Source of the DNA: Streptomyces zagrosensis
GTDB lineage: Bacteria > Actinomycetota > Actinomycetes > Streptomycetales > Streptomycetaceae
Assembly (NCBI RefSeq): GCF_014203645.1
Contig: NZ_JACHJL010000005.1
Coordinates: 393,275-457,274, forward strand
DNA: 64,000 nucleotides
Reading direction: 5' to 3'
The notes under the pieces: generated by a model
What the model was told of the DNA's origin: nothing
Databases searched by the model: none
What the model saw: the letters and a program-made list of their open reading frames with translations, nothing else
Program-made: the position numbers and the translations under genes
Shown here: in pieces, positions 45,501 to 53,362 of the stretch
How the letters are laid out: the number at the start of each line of letters is the position of its first letter
Position numbering within the stretch: position 1 is the first letter of the stretch

Positions 45501-45902
45501 GCGGGCTGCCGCAGGGCCGAGGTGGCCGCGCGCCTGGGGATCGCCGCCGCCTACCGATCGCGCGGGAGCTACCGCGAGGCAATGTCGCACACGCGAACCG
45601 CGCTGACCATGGCGCGGCAGGCGGGGTTCCGGGTCGCCGAGGGTGAGGCCCTGACGGAACTCGCGTGCGTACGGCAGGCATTGCGCCATCACGAGAAGGC
45701 GCGGGAGGCCGTGGAACACGCCCTGGTCATCCACCGGGAGACCGGCTACCGGCTCGGTCTTGCCCGCGCCCTGGACGTCGCGGGCGGGCTGCGGCAGGCG
45801 CGCAGCACCCGCACGGCGCAGCGGTATCGGCGGGAGGCCGCGGAGTTATACGAGGACATGGGCCTGACCCGGCCGGGCGGGGTGCGAGCTGAGTCGAGCT
45901 GA
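42510..45902 (+). CDS. AfsR/DnrI/SARP-family regulator with NB-ARC and TPR domains
   Basis: A 1,130-residue regulator. About 15-90 is an OmpR-type winged helix (VRLRLLGPVGVDVDG..., TLRTHILHLRRILEP). About 105-260 is the BTAD domain (HYPLRERPH-like EEHPLRERPHSQLILALYR). About 310-600 is an NB-ARC-type ATPase with P-loop SGMAGVGKTSLA (about 343-354) and LILLDDAA. From about 750 on are TPR repeats. This is the AfsR layout, which activates secondary metabolism in Streptomyces. GTG 42510 has GAGGAG 5 bases upstream. It converges on the BacA-like operon, a possible target. Confidence 0.92.
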   Translation: MSHPPGGAANTAGGATVRLRLLGPVGVDVDGHGVSLGPQQCALLALLALAGGRAVSTSRIVDALWEGGAPRGAVTTLRTHILHLRRILEPDRRARDGFNVLVSSGGRSNTNYALRLADRHVDAMWFLRLAQLARGAFADGDAKRAVEHWDEALALWSGPALDGVSDRSFALSEAERLTEMQVVAREERVDALLGLGRNEEAIGELGTLTEEHPLRERPHSQLILALYRAGRQADALAAYRDVRRVLDDELGIQPGRALQELHHKVLRADPSLHLEPPAGAESTASTGTDSVPDAAPALLPPVPRQLPTDVAAFTGRADCLRELDAQLAARAQASEQTVVISAVSGMAGVGKTSLAVHWMHRVADRFPDGQFYINLRGYASGAPLAPDEALGQLLRALGVSRGHLPEQSDEKAALYRSLLAGKRALILLDDAAALEQVRPLLPGSPTCCVVVTSRNDLRGLTAFHDAHHIDLGTFQEEESLSLLARIIGEGRVREEPEAAAEVTHLCGHLPLAIRIVAANLLGSRVRNVADVARDLREGDRLAELSIGESWDTAVRAPFDLSYLALPEPEQRLFRFLGLMPGTDFSTRAAAVLAGLSEAEVAKGLDRLCSRSLLETFRPGRFHLHELLRLYGRERALRETDSADREAATGRLFTWYLSTADSAAQSLYGTFYSWFAEPAPRSDDPLAAPLIFAGERPALGWLETERANLLACIEHASQRGPYTIAWRLSLVLHGYLMAHGQRTDWLRAAEAGLRGADADEDGYGQAVMHWSLGYVHWELARHDEALRHSARAEALYEEGGLLAEKGGALLGLAAASRERGQLDAARGHALRALEVYRAVAQPAGVVWALALLGFCSLDRGRFDEAHAYFSEGQDLGRESTDPHAAALPQWGLGATLHGLGRYEEAGPLLRDVLAGDDRLPSTYAGEGVLCCLAMLCRDTGDPRMALKYASDALHTTQRTHRRLVEPDALNALGTTLLSMDDVAGALDRHGRALRLATEAGCRRAEVAARLGIAAAYRSRGSYREAMSHTRTALTMARQAGFRVAEGEALTELACVRQALRHHEKAREAVEHALVIHRETGYRLGLARALDVAGGLRQARSTRTAQRYRREAAELYEDMGLTRPGGVRAESS

Positions 45903-45946
45903 GCTGCGTTGAGTTGAGCTGCGTTGAGTTGAGTTGCGTTGAGCTG
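45886..45946. repeat. 15-bp tandem repeat at the end of the AfsR-like gene
   Basis: Three 15-base units (45901-45915, 45916-45930, 45931-45945; core GAGCTGCGTTGAGTT) follow directly on the stop codon, with partial copies in the last codons. On the minus strand the repeat would read STQLN units but has no start. It lies in the convergent junction with azlD. Confidence 0.85.
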
Positions 45947-45997
45947 GGTGTTTGGGAGTGCCGCAATCGCGGCCGGCCTCGGCAGCAGACAGCAGGG

Positions 45998-46315
45998 TCA
46001 CAGCAGGGCGCGGGTGGCGGCTGTGACCGCCGCCGCGACGAGGACGACCAGCGGCACCGGGGCCTTGAGCCGCCAGGCGGCCAGCGCCGCCGCGAACCCG
46101 GCGATCCGGGCGTCGAAGGCCAAGCCGTCCGCGTCGGATGAGCCCACGAGCTGGGTGACGACCAGCACGGCCAGCAGCGCCGGAGTCAGATATTCGACAA
46201 AGCGCGGAAACCAGCTCGGCAGCTCCCGGTCCCCCATGACCAGCGACCCGGCCCCCTTGAGCAGAAAGGTGGTCACCACCAGGGCGCCGACGACGAGCCA
46301 GGGCGTGTGGTTCAT
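45998..46315 (-). CDS. azlD: AzlD branched-chain amino-acid exporter subunit
   Basis: A 105-residue, four-helix AzlD-family protein: WLVVGALVVTTFLLKGAGSLVMGDRELPSWFPRFVEYLTPALLAVLVVTQL. It pairs with AzlC (BrnF/BrnE type) as a two-part exporter of branched-chain or related amino acids. ATG 46315 overlaps the azlC stop (ATGA). Last gene of a six-gene operon whose members all overlap. Confidence 0.9.
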   Translation of the reverse strand: MNHTPWLVVGALVVTTFLLKGAGSLVMGDRELPSWFPRFVEYLTPALLAVLVVTQLVGSSDADGLAFDARIAGFAAALAAWRLKAPVPLVVLVAAAVTAATRALL

Positions 46316-47022
46316 CGGGCCCTCCCCCTCCAGGTCCATCCGACGGCGATGAGGCAGGCCACGGCAATGGCAATGTCGGGCACGCCGAGACCGGTGAGCA
46401 GCAGGGCGCTGCCGGCCGCGGCGAGCGCCGCGGTGCGCCGGCGCGCGGTGCCCAAGTGGGGGGCGATGAGCAGGAAGAAGAGCACCGGGGAGACGGCGTC
46501 CAGGCCAAGGCGCAGGATGTCCACCGCCTTGATCGGGCCCACTGCGCCGACCAGGGTGCCCGCGACCCAGCCGAGCCAGAGCACGACGCCGGAGGACAGC
46601 AGACGGACCCGGTCGAAGCGGCCGTCCGTGTCGCTGGCGATGGCCCAGGACTCCTCGATCACCAGTTGCGACTCGACGGCGCGGCGGGCCCGGCCACCGC
46701 GCAGGGCGGGCAAGATGGCGAAGCCCATGACGAGGTAGCGCAGGTTGAGCAGGGTTCCGGCGACGGCAGCCGCCACCCAGCCGCCGCCGTTGACCAGCAC
46801 GGATACGGCGGCGAACTGGGAGGAGCCCACGAAGACGAGCCCGGACATCGTGGCGGCGGCCAGCGCCGAGAACTCGGCGCCCTTGGCGAGCACCCCAAAG
46901 GAGATGCCGAAGGCGAAGAGCGCCACGGTGAAAGGAAGCGCCGCCCTCGCCCCTGCGACGTAGGCGGCGCGCCGACCGGCCGTGGGGTCGCCCGGGTGCG
47001 GCGCGGGTTCGGTGCCGCTCAC
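46312..47022 (-). CDS. azlC: AzlC branched-chain amino-acid exporter subunit
   Basis: A 236-residue AzlC-family permease: ALFAFGISFGVLAKGAEFSALAAATMSGLVFVGSSQFAAVSVL, then NLRYLVMGFAI and VIEESWAIAS, all family landmarks. With AzlD it forms an amino-acid exporter. The start overlaps the aminotransferase stop by four bases (GTGA type), so export is coupled to synthesis. Confidence 0.92.
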   Translation of the reverse strand: MSGTEPAPHPGDPTAGRRAAYVAGARAALPFTVALFAFGISFGVLAKGAEFSALAAATMSGLVFVGSSQFAAVSVLVNGGGWVAAAVAGTLLNLRYLVMGFAILPALRGGRARRAVESQLVIEESWAIASDTDGRFDRVRLLSSGVVLWLGWVAGTLVGAVGPIKAVDILRLGLDAVSPVLFFLLIAPHLGTARRRTAALAAAGSALLLTGLGVPDIAIAVACLIAVGWTWRGRAR

Positions 47023-47924
47023 GCGCCCGTGCTCCGTGCGGTGGCCGCAACCGTGTGCTGGTAGTCCTTCAACAGCGCCATGCCGATGTCGCCGACCGTG
47101 AACTCCCGGTCGTCGATGCAGCGGATGGGCTGCACCTCGTACGCGGTGCCGGTGAGGAACGCCTCGGTGGCCGCCGCGAGCTCGGCGGGCGCCATGGGCC
47201 GCTCCACGACGGGTATGCCCAGGCGGCGGGCGGCTGCGATGACCGTGCGGCGGGTGATGCCGTCCAAGAAACAGTCGGGCACCGGAGTGTGCAGCGCGCC
47301 GTCGATGACGAGGAAGAGGTTGGCGCCGGTGGCCTCGGCCAGCAGGCCCCGGTGGTCAAGAAGCAGCGCATCGTCGTAGCCCGCGCTTTCGGCCTCCTGC
47401 CGGGCCAGGGCGCCGATGGCGTACAACGCGCCGCCCTTGGCGCGTACCGGAGCGGTGTTCGGCGCGGGCCGGCGCCAGCGTGCGGTGGCAAGGCGGATGC
47501 CCTGCTGCTGCGCCGCGGGGGTGAACACGTGCGGCCAGGGCCAGGCCGCGATGGCGACGTGCACGTGGGCCTGCCGGGGCGAGACGCTCATCGTCTCGGT
47601 GCCGCACCAGGCCACCGGCCGTACGTAGCCGTCGTGAATGTCCAGGGCCTGGATCAGCTCCCGGGTGGCGACATCCAACTCGGCCGCGCTCCAGGGCACT
47701 TCGAAGCCCATTTCGCGGCCGGATGCCAGGAGCCGTTCGCTGTGCTCGCGGAGCTTGAACACCGCTCCCGCATAGGCGCGTTCGCCCTCGAAGACGCTGG
47801 TGGCGTAGTGCAGGCCATGGCTGAGCACATGCAGCCGCGCAGCACGCCAGGGGACGAACTCACCGTCCAGCCAGATGACGCCGTCGCGGTCGTCGAAGGG
47901 CCGGTTCGGGAGGTCGTCGCTCAC
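47019..47924 (-). CDS. ilvE: class IV (branched-chain type) aminotransferase
   Basis: A 301-residue fold-type IV PLP enzyme: VIWLDGEFVPWRAARLHVLSHGLHYATSVFEGERAY, then the PLP lysine in APVRAKGGALYAIGAL and phosphate contacts in LLAEATGANLFLVIDG and CFLDGITRRTV. It is closest to the IlvE/D-amino acid aminotransferase type with an FVPW start. GTG 47924 overlaps the SnoaL-like stop. In this operon it probably aminates the keto acid produced by the upstream genes rather than serving general leucine/valine synthesis, though that is inference. Confidence 0.9.
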   Translation of the reverse strand: MSDDLPNRPFDDRDGVIWLDGEFVPWRAARLHVLSHGLHYATSVFEGERAYAGAVFKLREHSERLLASGREMGFEVPWSAAELDVATRELIQALDIHDGYVRPVAWCGTETMSVSPRQAHVHVAIAAWPWPHVFTPAAQQQGIRLATARWRRPAPNTAPVRAKGGALYAIGALARQEAESAGYDDALLLDHRGLLAEATGANLFLVIDGALHTPVPDCFLDGITRRTVIAAARRLGIPVVERPMAPAELAAATEAFLTGTAYEVQPIRCIDDREFTVGDIGMALLKDYQHTVAATARSTGA

Positions 47925-48376
47925 GTGGCGAACCCCCGCTCCGCGTACGGGTAGCCCTCCAGCTCGTTGGCCGAGACCGTGTCGTCGCGGCGTGCTGCGT
48001 AGTAGATGCGGACCTCGTCGATGAGGCCCGCCTCGTTGAAGCGGTAGACCTCCGTGCCACGCAGCACCGTGCCCAAACCGGGCTTGAAGCTGGTCCATTC
48101 GCACACGGCCGTACGCGTGCGCTCGTCCGCGTACACGCCGTCCACCACCCAGGACGAGGAATTCGCTGCAACATCGGCGCCCCAGCGCTCGACCACGGGG
48201 TCAATTCCTCGGATGGGCCCGTGCATTCCCACGGCGAGATAGTGCACCACGTCCTCGGCCAGGCATTGGGCGAACAGGGCACGGTCCACCTTGTTGCACG
48301 CCTGGAAATAGCACAGGACGGCCGCTTCCAGCTGGTCCCTGGTGAGGTCGCCTCGATGCCGTTCGGTGGGGCTCAT
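47921..48376 (-). CDS. SnoaL/NTF2-like protein in the BacA-like operon
   Basis: A 151-residue NTF2-fold protein: YFQACNKVDRALFAQCLAEDVVHYLAVGMHGPIRGIDPVVERW, with His-Tyr in the pocket region, then ADERTRTAVCEWTSF and LRGTEVYRFNEAGLIDEVRIYYAARR. The opening differs from the two plus-strand SnoaL-like genes. It could act as an isomerase or cyclase on the BacA-type product. It overlaps both neighbours by four bases. Confidence 0.87.
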   Translation of the reverse strand: MSPTERHRGDLTRDQLEAAVLCYFQACNKVDRALFAQCLAEDVVHYLAVGMHGPIRGIDPVVERWGADVAANSSSWVVDGVYADERTRTAVCEWTSFKPGLGTVLRGTEVYRFNEAGLIDEVRIYYAARRDDTVSANELEGYPYAERGFAT

Positions 48377-49638
48377 GATTCTCCCGGTACGAAGTGGAGC
48401 GGGGGAAGGGACGCCAGGTGTTCGCGCGCCCGCAAAAGAATGCGCTGATCTTCGGTGAAACGGTAACGGTCGCCGGGTTCGCCCGCGGGCAGAAATCGCC
48501 GCACGAATGCGGTGGCCGCGGCCCGGTATTCCGCAGCCGTCGTGACGTGGGATTCCAGCTGTGTGATGGCGGTGACCAGTTCACGTAATGCCGTCAGCAG
48601 CCTTGCCCGGTCGAGCGATAGCCGCTCGCCGCGCTGGGTGAGCGCGCCCGCTGAACGCAGCCAGGAGTAGAGGAAGACGCCGGTTCCCGCATCGAAGTTG
48701 CGTACGGCGTCATCGGCCAGCGGATAGCGGAACATGCGTTCCAAGAGGATCATGTCGATCTGTTCAGCGGCGTGCGGAACGTCACCCTCCGCGCAGGCGA
48801 GTGCCGTCTGGGCGTCCACCTTGGTCTCTTCGAGCAACCCCACGAACCAGTTCATCTTGAGCTTGATGTGCTGGTCCAGGGGCCAGGCGCCCTGGTGGTG
48901 GAAGTAGTCGTGCAGATATCCCCACAGCGAGCGGGCCTGGTAGCAGGTGTGGGGGTCGAGCCCGCTGGAGGCGCGCGGCACCGAGTTGGCCGTGAGCACG
49001 GCCTCGGCGGACGGCAGGGCGTAGGTCTCGTGGATCTTACGGAACTTGCTGAAGGTGAAGATCGCGTACGCCTGTGCGGTGACTCGGTCGTGAGCGGCCA
49101 CGTTCTCCGGGAAGAAGACGATGCAGTTGCCCCGAGCGAAGCCCGCGCTGCCCGCCAGGAGGACGGTGGCCTGGCAGTTGTTCTTGGGATGTGGGTAGCG
49201 CGCGGCCAACTGGTTGAGCGCGGCCGGCTCCTGCCGCCGGACCAAGAAGAACTCCATCCGCTGCCCCACCGGAGGGGCGCTGTTGGTGGTGCGTACCGGC
49301 GCGAGGAACGCCGCCCAACCGCCATCGGCGGGTGCGGCCAGCGCGTCGCGGGAGCGCGCGAAGTGGGGCGGGGTGTCCAGCCCGGCGGCCAGCCAGTCGG
49401 TGGCGTCCGCCACCAGGGCATCGGCCTGCCGGTGCCGACCGTGTCGCGCGAACCAGCGCGCGGCGTCGTCGGCCAGCGAGCGCAGCGCCCGCGCATCCGG
49501 TGCACCCGGCTCGCTGACGGTGCCGTCGTCTCGCTGCCGCGCCCTGAAGGCGTCCACCCGGGGAATCAGCGTGCGGGTGAGGGTGTCCGCCTCCGCGCGC
49601 ATGCCGTCAGCCTGGGCGTACCGAATCTCCCCGCTCAT
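48373..49638 (-). CDS. DUF6421-like protein
   Basis: A 421-residue soluble protein. About 225-300 reads LHDYFHHQGAWPLDQHIKLK, NWFVGLLEETKVDAQTALAC, then ILLERMFRYPLADDAVRNFDAGTGVFLYSWL. From memory this matches the pattern of DUF6421 (VHDRTHSHGDLPFDPF, GLEELRCDLTA, FDRMFRFPVTGERVRNYD). His-Asp...His-His and Glu-Glu...Asp would suit a metal centre, as in a metal-dependent hydrolase or oxygenase. ATG 49638 overlaps the BacA-like stop. It is the least understood member of the operon. Confidence 0.75.
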   Translation of the reverse strand: MSGEIRYAQADGMRAEADTLTRTLIPRVDAFRARQRDDGTVSEPGAPDARALRSLADDAARWFARHGRHRQADALVADATDWLAAGLDTPPHFARSRDALAAPADGGWAAFLAPVRTTNSAPPVGQRMEFFLVRRQEPAALNQLAARYPHPKNNCQATVLLAGSAGFARGNCIVFFPENVAAHDRVTAQAYAIFTFSKFRKIHETYALPSAEAVLTANSVPRASSGLDPHTCYQARSLWGYLHDYFHHQGAWPLDQHIKLKMNWFVGLLEETKVDAQTALACAEGDVPHAAEQIDMILLERMFRYPLADDAVRNFDAGTGVFLYSWLRSAGALTQRGERLSLDRARLLTALRELVTAITQLESHVTTAAEYRAAATAFVRRFLPAGEPGDRYRFTEDQRILLRAREHLASLPPLHFVPGES

Positions 49639-50204
49639 CGTGCGGCCTCGATGACCTGGTGCAGGGTGAAAACCATGGGTACGGAGCCGAAGTTGTGGAC
49701 GATCCGTAGGCCCTGGATATCGGCTGCCACCACCGTGGTGATGCAGCCGTCAACTGCGCCGCTCGCGCAGTCGATGGCAGCTTGCGCATTGCTCAGGGCC
49801 GTGCGCTGTTCGCAATAGGGCGGTACCAGTCCGGCCGGGGCTGGGTGCGTGGCCACGGTGCGCAGCTTTTCGGGAGCGGCAGCCGATGCGGCGAGCACCA
49901 TGTCATGGGTCGGCATCAGGAAACTATCGACCATGCGGCAGGTGTGGAGGTTGCCGAAAACCAGGGTATGCAATGCCGGATAGACGGCACAGGCGACCAG
50001 CGCGTGTTCGCCCGTACGCGGGGCACTATCGAGCGCGGATTCCAACGAGGGGTGCAATACGACGGTTCCGGACTCGGCAAGTCCGCGGCGATGCAGCCAC
50101 TGCCGGGCCGCGGCCTCCAAATTGGTGCCGGGCGGGCCGAGCGTATGCAGCGTACGAATCGCGTCGATTGGGGCGGGTGCTGCGGACGCTATGTCTTCCG
50201 GCAT
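49635..50204 (-). CDS. BacA/prephenate dehydratase-like protein
   Basis: A 189-residue protein with TLGPPGTNLEAAARQWL near the start (the GPxGT motif of prephenate dehydratase), VACAVYPALHTLVFGN, DSFLMPTHDMVLAAS, SNAQAAIDCASGAVDGCITTVVAA and GSVPMVFTLHQVI. The length and the second half match BacA of bacilysin synthesis, a prephenate decarboxylase that avoids aromatisation; no ACT domain is present. It probably acts on prephenate. ATG 50204 has GGGGGAG just upstream. It leads a six-gene, fully overlapping operon. Confidence 0.78.
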   Translation of the reverse strand: MPEDIASAAPAPIDAIRTLHTLGPPGTNLEAAARQWLHRRGLAESGTVVLHPSLESALDSAPRTGEHALVACAVYPALHTLVFGNLHTCRMVDSFLMPTHDMVLAASAAAPEKLRTVATHPAPAGLVPPYCEQRTALSNAQAAIDCASGAVDGCITTVVAADIQGLRIVHNFGSVPMVFTLHQVIEAAR

Positions 50205-50391
50205 ATCTCCCCCAAGTGCCCCTCGCTTGCGCTTGGCACAAGTGCGGGCTCGGTGGTGTGGAAATGCAGATGCGAAGACAGCGCATCGAATCAGGCCACA
50301 CAAGCACTGGCCGAAACGCTGACCCGGTACTGGAGCGGCCTCACGCTACCGCGGCACCCTTGGGGTGTCGAGGATGACCAATCGGTCCACG
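50205..50391 (-). promoter_or_regulatory. promoter region of the BacA-like operon
   Basis: This non-coding stretch must hold the operon promoter. On the minus strand it contains GCACTTGTGCC-AAGC-GCAAGC, a partial inverted repeat 40 bases upstream of the start. I could not fix a -35/-10 pair and saw no direct heptamer repeats of the kind SARP proteins bind. Confidence 0.35.
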
Positions 50392-50435
50392 CCACCTGCC
50401 CGTTCGACCGTCATCGGGGGCGAACGAACAGGTGG
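50392..50435. terminator. hairpin downstream of argR
   Basis: CCACCTG-CC-CGTTCG pairs with CGAACG-AA-CAGGTGG around a 14-base loop. It lies about 100 bases after the argR stop and upstream of the BacA-like operon promoter, so it separates the two minus-strand transcripts. The DNA between it and argR is a GCCGGTGATG-type imperfect repeat. Confidence 0.6.
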
Positions 50436-50534
50436 CGGGGGCGGCTGGGGTGACTGGGCTGACTGGGGGGTCGGGCGAGACAGCCGGTGATGCCGGTGGC
50501 GCCGGTGATGCTGGTGTCGCCGGTGGTGCCGGGT

Positions 50535-51092
50535 TCAGCGGGCGCCCTGGGCCAGCCGCATCAGATGGTCGGCCAGGGCCTGGCCGCCGTGCGGGTCCCG
50601 ACTGATCAGCAGCAGCGTGTCATCACCGGCGATGGTGCCGATGATGTCGTGCAGCTCGGCCGTGTCGATGGCCGAGGCGAGGAACTGAGCCGCGCCCGGC
50701 GGAGTGCGCAGCACCACGAGGTTGGCGGACGCCTCCGCCGAGATCAGCAGCTCACCCGCGAGCCGGCCCATCCGTCCCTCGCTGGCCGACTCGCCGAGCG
50801 GGGCCCGCGGCGTGCGGTCCCCGCCCTCGCTGGGCACGGCGTAGATCAGCTCACCACCGGTGTTACGGATCTTCACCGCGCCCAACTCGTCCAGGTCGCG
50901 CGAGAGCGTCGCCTGGGTGACGGTCAGGCCGTCATCGGCGAGCAGCTTGGCGAGCTGGCTTTGGGAGCGGACCGGATGCCGGCCCAGGATGTCCACGATC
51001 CGCCGGTGGCGGGCGGTGCGGGTCTGCGGCACGGTGGGCCCGGCATGCGGCTGCTCCGTGCTGGTGCCCTCGGTGTCCTGGGCCTCGGTCAT
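50535..51092 (-). CDS. argR: arginine repressor
   Basis: A 185-residue ArgR. The N-terminal winged helix is at about 25-95 ([42 protein letters not shown]). The C-terminal hexamerisation and arginine-binding domain is at about 110-185 ([37 protein letters not shown]; the GTIAGDDT loop binds arginine). The first 25 residues are an extra polar extension. It follows argD by 21 bases, so it is made from the operon it controls. Confidence 0.96.
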   Translation of the reverse strand: MTEAQDTEGTSTEQPHAGPTVPQTRTARHRRIVDILGRHPVRSQSQLAKLLADDGLTVTQATLSRDLDELGAVKIRNTGGELIYAVPSEGGDRTPRAPLGESASEGRMGRLAGELLISAEASANLVVLRTPPGAAQFLASAIDTAELHDIIGTIAGDDTLLLISRDPHGGQALADHLMRLAQGAR

Positions 51093-51113
51093 CGTGTGTC
51101 GCTCTCCGGATCG

Positions 51114-52319
51114 TCATTCCCCATCGAACGCACTGGTCCCATGGGGCGCGGGTACCCCGTCAAGGACGGCGGGCAGTGCCCGGAGGAACGTGTCGATCTC
51201 CTCGTCCGTGACGATGAGCGGCGGCGCGAGCCGGATCACATCCGACGCGACCGCGTTCACCAGGAGCCCGGCGTCCTGAGCCGCCTGCTGCACCCGCTGC
51301 GCGAGCGGCTCGTGCAGCACGATACCCAGCAGCAGGCCCGCGCCACGGATCTGGGCGATATGCGGGTGGCCCAGCGCCTCGATTCCCTTGCGCAGCCGCT
51401 GGCCGGCTCGCTCCACGTGGTCGAGGATTCCCTCGGTCTCGATGGTGTCCAATACGGCGAGCGCCGCGGCGCAGGCGACCGGGTTGCCGCCGAACGTAGA
51501 ACCGTGCTGGCCGGGCGTCAGGAGCTCGGCCGCGGCGCCGAATGCGACGGTGGCCCCGATGGGCAGCCCACCACCGAGCCCCTTGGCCAAGGTGACGACA
51601 TCCGGCTCGACGCCCTGGGCCTGGCACGCGAGCCAGTGCCCGGTGCGGCCGATGCCGGTCTGTACCTCGTCCAGGACCAGCAGCGTGCCGGTGGCGCGGG
51701 TGATCTCGCGGGCGGCGGCCAGATAGCCGGCGGGCGGCACGATCACCCCGCTCTCGCCCTGCACCGGCTCGATGATCACGAACGCGGTGTCGGTGGTGAC
51801 GGCCGCGCGCAGCGCCTCAGCATCCCCGTATGGCACGTGCGTGACGACGCCTGGCAGCGGTAGGAAGGGTTCTTGCTTGGCGGGCTGGCCGGTGAGCGCG
51901 AGGGCGCCCATGGTGCGGCCGTGGAAGCCGCCTGCGGTGGCGACCATGTGGGTACGCCCCGTACGCCGCCCGATCTTGAACGCGGCCTCGACCGCCTCCG
52001 CGCCCGAGTTGCAGAAGTAGACCCGGCCCGGCCGCTCGAAGAGGCGCAGCAGTCGCTCGGCGAGGGCGACCGGGGGTTCGGCGACGAACAAATTGGAGAC
52101 GTGGCCGAGGGTGGCGATCTGGTCGGAGACGGCGCGTACGACCGCCGGATGGCCGTGGCCAAGGGCGTTGACCGCGATGCCGCCGACGAAGTCCAGATAC
52201 TCCCTGCCGTTCGCGTCCCACACGCGGGCGCCCACGCCGTGGGTGAGCGGGATGCGCGGGGTGCCGTAGTTGTCCATCAGCGCGCCCTGCCAGCGCTGGG
52301 TCAGTTCGGAGTTACTCAA
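51114..52319 (-). CDS. argD: acetylornithine aminotransferase
   Basis: A 401-residue class III PLP aminotransferase: [77 protein letters not shown] and [14 protein letters not shown] with the PLP lysine. It converts N-acetylglutamate semialdehyde to N-acetylornithine and may also act in lysine synthesis. Its ATG overlaps the argB stop (52319/52316). Confidence 0.96.
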   Translation of the reverse strand: MSNSELTQRWQGALMDNYGTPRIPLTHGVGARVWDANGREYLDFVGGIAVNALGHGHPAVVRAVSDQIATLGHVSNLFVAEPPVALAERLLRLFERPGRVYFCNSGAEAVEAAFKIGRRTGRTHMVATAGGFHGRTMGALALTGQPAKQEPFLPLPGVVTHVPYGDAEALRAAVTTDTAFVIIEPVQGESGVIVPPAGYLAAAREITRATGTLLVLDEVQTGIGRTGHWLACQAQGVEPDVVTLAKGLGGGLPIGATVAFGAAAELLTPGQHGSTFGGNPVACAAALAVLDTIETEGILDHVERAGQRLRKGIEALGHPHIAQIRGAGLLLGIVLHEPLAQRVQQAAQDAGLLVNAVASDVIRLAPPLIVTDEEIDTFLRALPAVLDGVPAPHGTSAFDGE

Positions 52320-53362
52320 CGGTGCTCCTCGTCCGGCACGACCATGGTGCCGATCCCCTCGTCGGTGAAAATCTCCAGCAAGATGGAGTGCGGTACCCGG
52401 CCGTCGATGACGCGCGCGGTGTTCACCCCGCCCCGTACCGCGTGCAGACAGCCCTCCATCTTGGGCACCATGCCGCTGGCCAGTTCGGGCAGCAGTCTCT
52501 CCAGCTCGGATGCGGTGAGCTGGCTGATCACCTCGTCGCTGTGCGGCCAGTTCGCGTACAGGCCCTCGACGTCGGTGAGGACCATCAGCGTCTCGGCGCC
52601 CAGCGCTGCGGCGAGGGCCGCCGCGGCGGTGTCGGCGTTGACGTTGAAGACGCCGGCTCCGGCGTCGTCCTCATCGCCGCTGCGGGCGATGGAGGAGATC
52701 ACCGGGATGCGGCCGTCATCGAGAAGGGCCTGGATGGCGCCGGCGTTGATGTGGGTGATGTCGCCGACCCGACCGAGGTCAACGGGCTCACCGGCCACGT
52801 GGGCGTAGCGCTTGGTGGCGGTCATGGTGTGCGCGTCCTCGCCGGTCATCCCCACGGCGAAGGGGCCGTGCTGGTTGAGCAGCCCGACCAGTTCCCGCTG
52901 CACCTGGCCGGCCAGGACCATGCGTACGACGTCCATCGCCTCGGGCGTGGTGACGCGTAGGCCCGCCGTGAACTCCGATTTCAGGCCGAGCCGGTCGAGC
53001 TGGGCGCTGATTTGCGGACCGCCGCCGTGGACGACCACGGGGCGCAGCCCGGCGTGCCGCAGGAAGACGACGTCCTGGGCGAAGGCGGCCTTGAGGTCAT
53101 CGTCCACCATGGCGTTTCCGCCGAACTTGATGACCACGCACTTGCCGTGGTGCCGCGTCAGCCACGGCAGTGCCTCGATGAGCGTGCGCGCCTTGGGCAA
53201 CGCGGTGTGCTTGCGGGTGGCGGCGGTGCCCGGGTGCGCGGGGTCCGGCACGGCGGGGGCCGCCGATCCCGGTTGGGCCGGCACTTCGGGTGGCGCTGGC
53301 GCCGCAGCGCCGGCGGACGGGGGCGTGGGCTGGCTCGCGGGGCGGGGTGCGGTCTGGCTCAT
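52316..53362 (-). CDS. argB: acetylglutamate kinase
   Basis: A 348-residue kinase. The first 45 residues are a Pro/Ala-rich extension not needed for the fold. Then [66 protein letters not shown] and [18 protein letters not shown] with the transition-state Lys. It phosphorylates N-acetylglutamate and is usually feedback-inhibited by arginine. ATG 53362 overlaps the argJ stop (ATGA). Confidence 0.96.
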   Translation of the reverse strand: MSQTAPRPASQPTPPSAGAAAPAPPEVPAQPGSAAPAVPDPAHPGTAATRKHTALPKARTLIEALPWLTRHHGKCVVIKFGGNAMVDDDLKAAFAQDVVFLRHAGLRPVVVHGGGPQISAQLDRLGLKSEFTAGLRVTTPEAMDVVRMVLAGQVQRELVGLLNQHGPFAVGMTGEDAHTMTATKRYAHVAGEPVDLGRVGDITHINAGAIQALLDDGRIPVISSIARSGDEDDAGAGVFNVNADTAAAALAAALGAETLMVLTDVEGLYANWPHSDEVISQLTASELERLLPELASGMVPKMEGCLHAVRGGVNTARVIDGRVPHSILLEIFTDEGIGTMVVPDEEHR

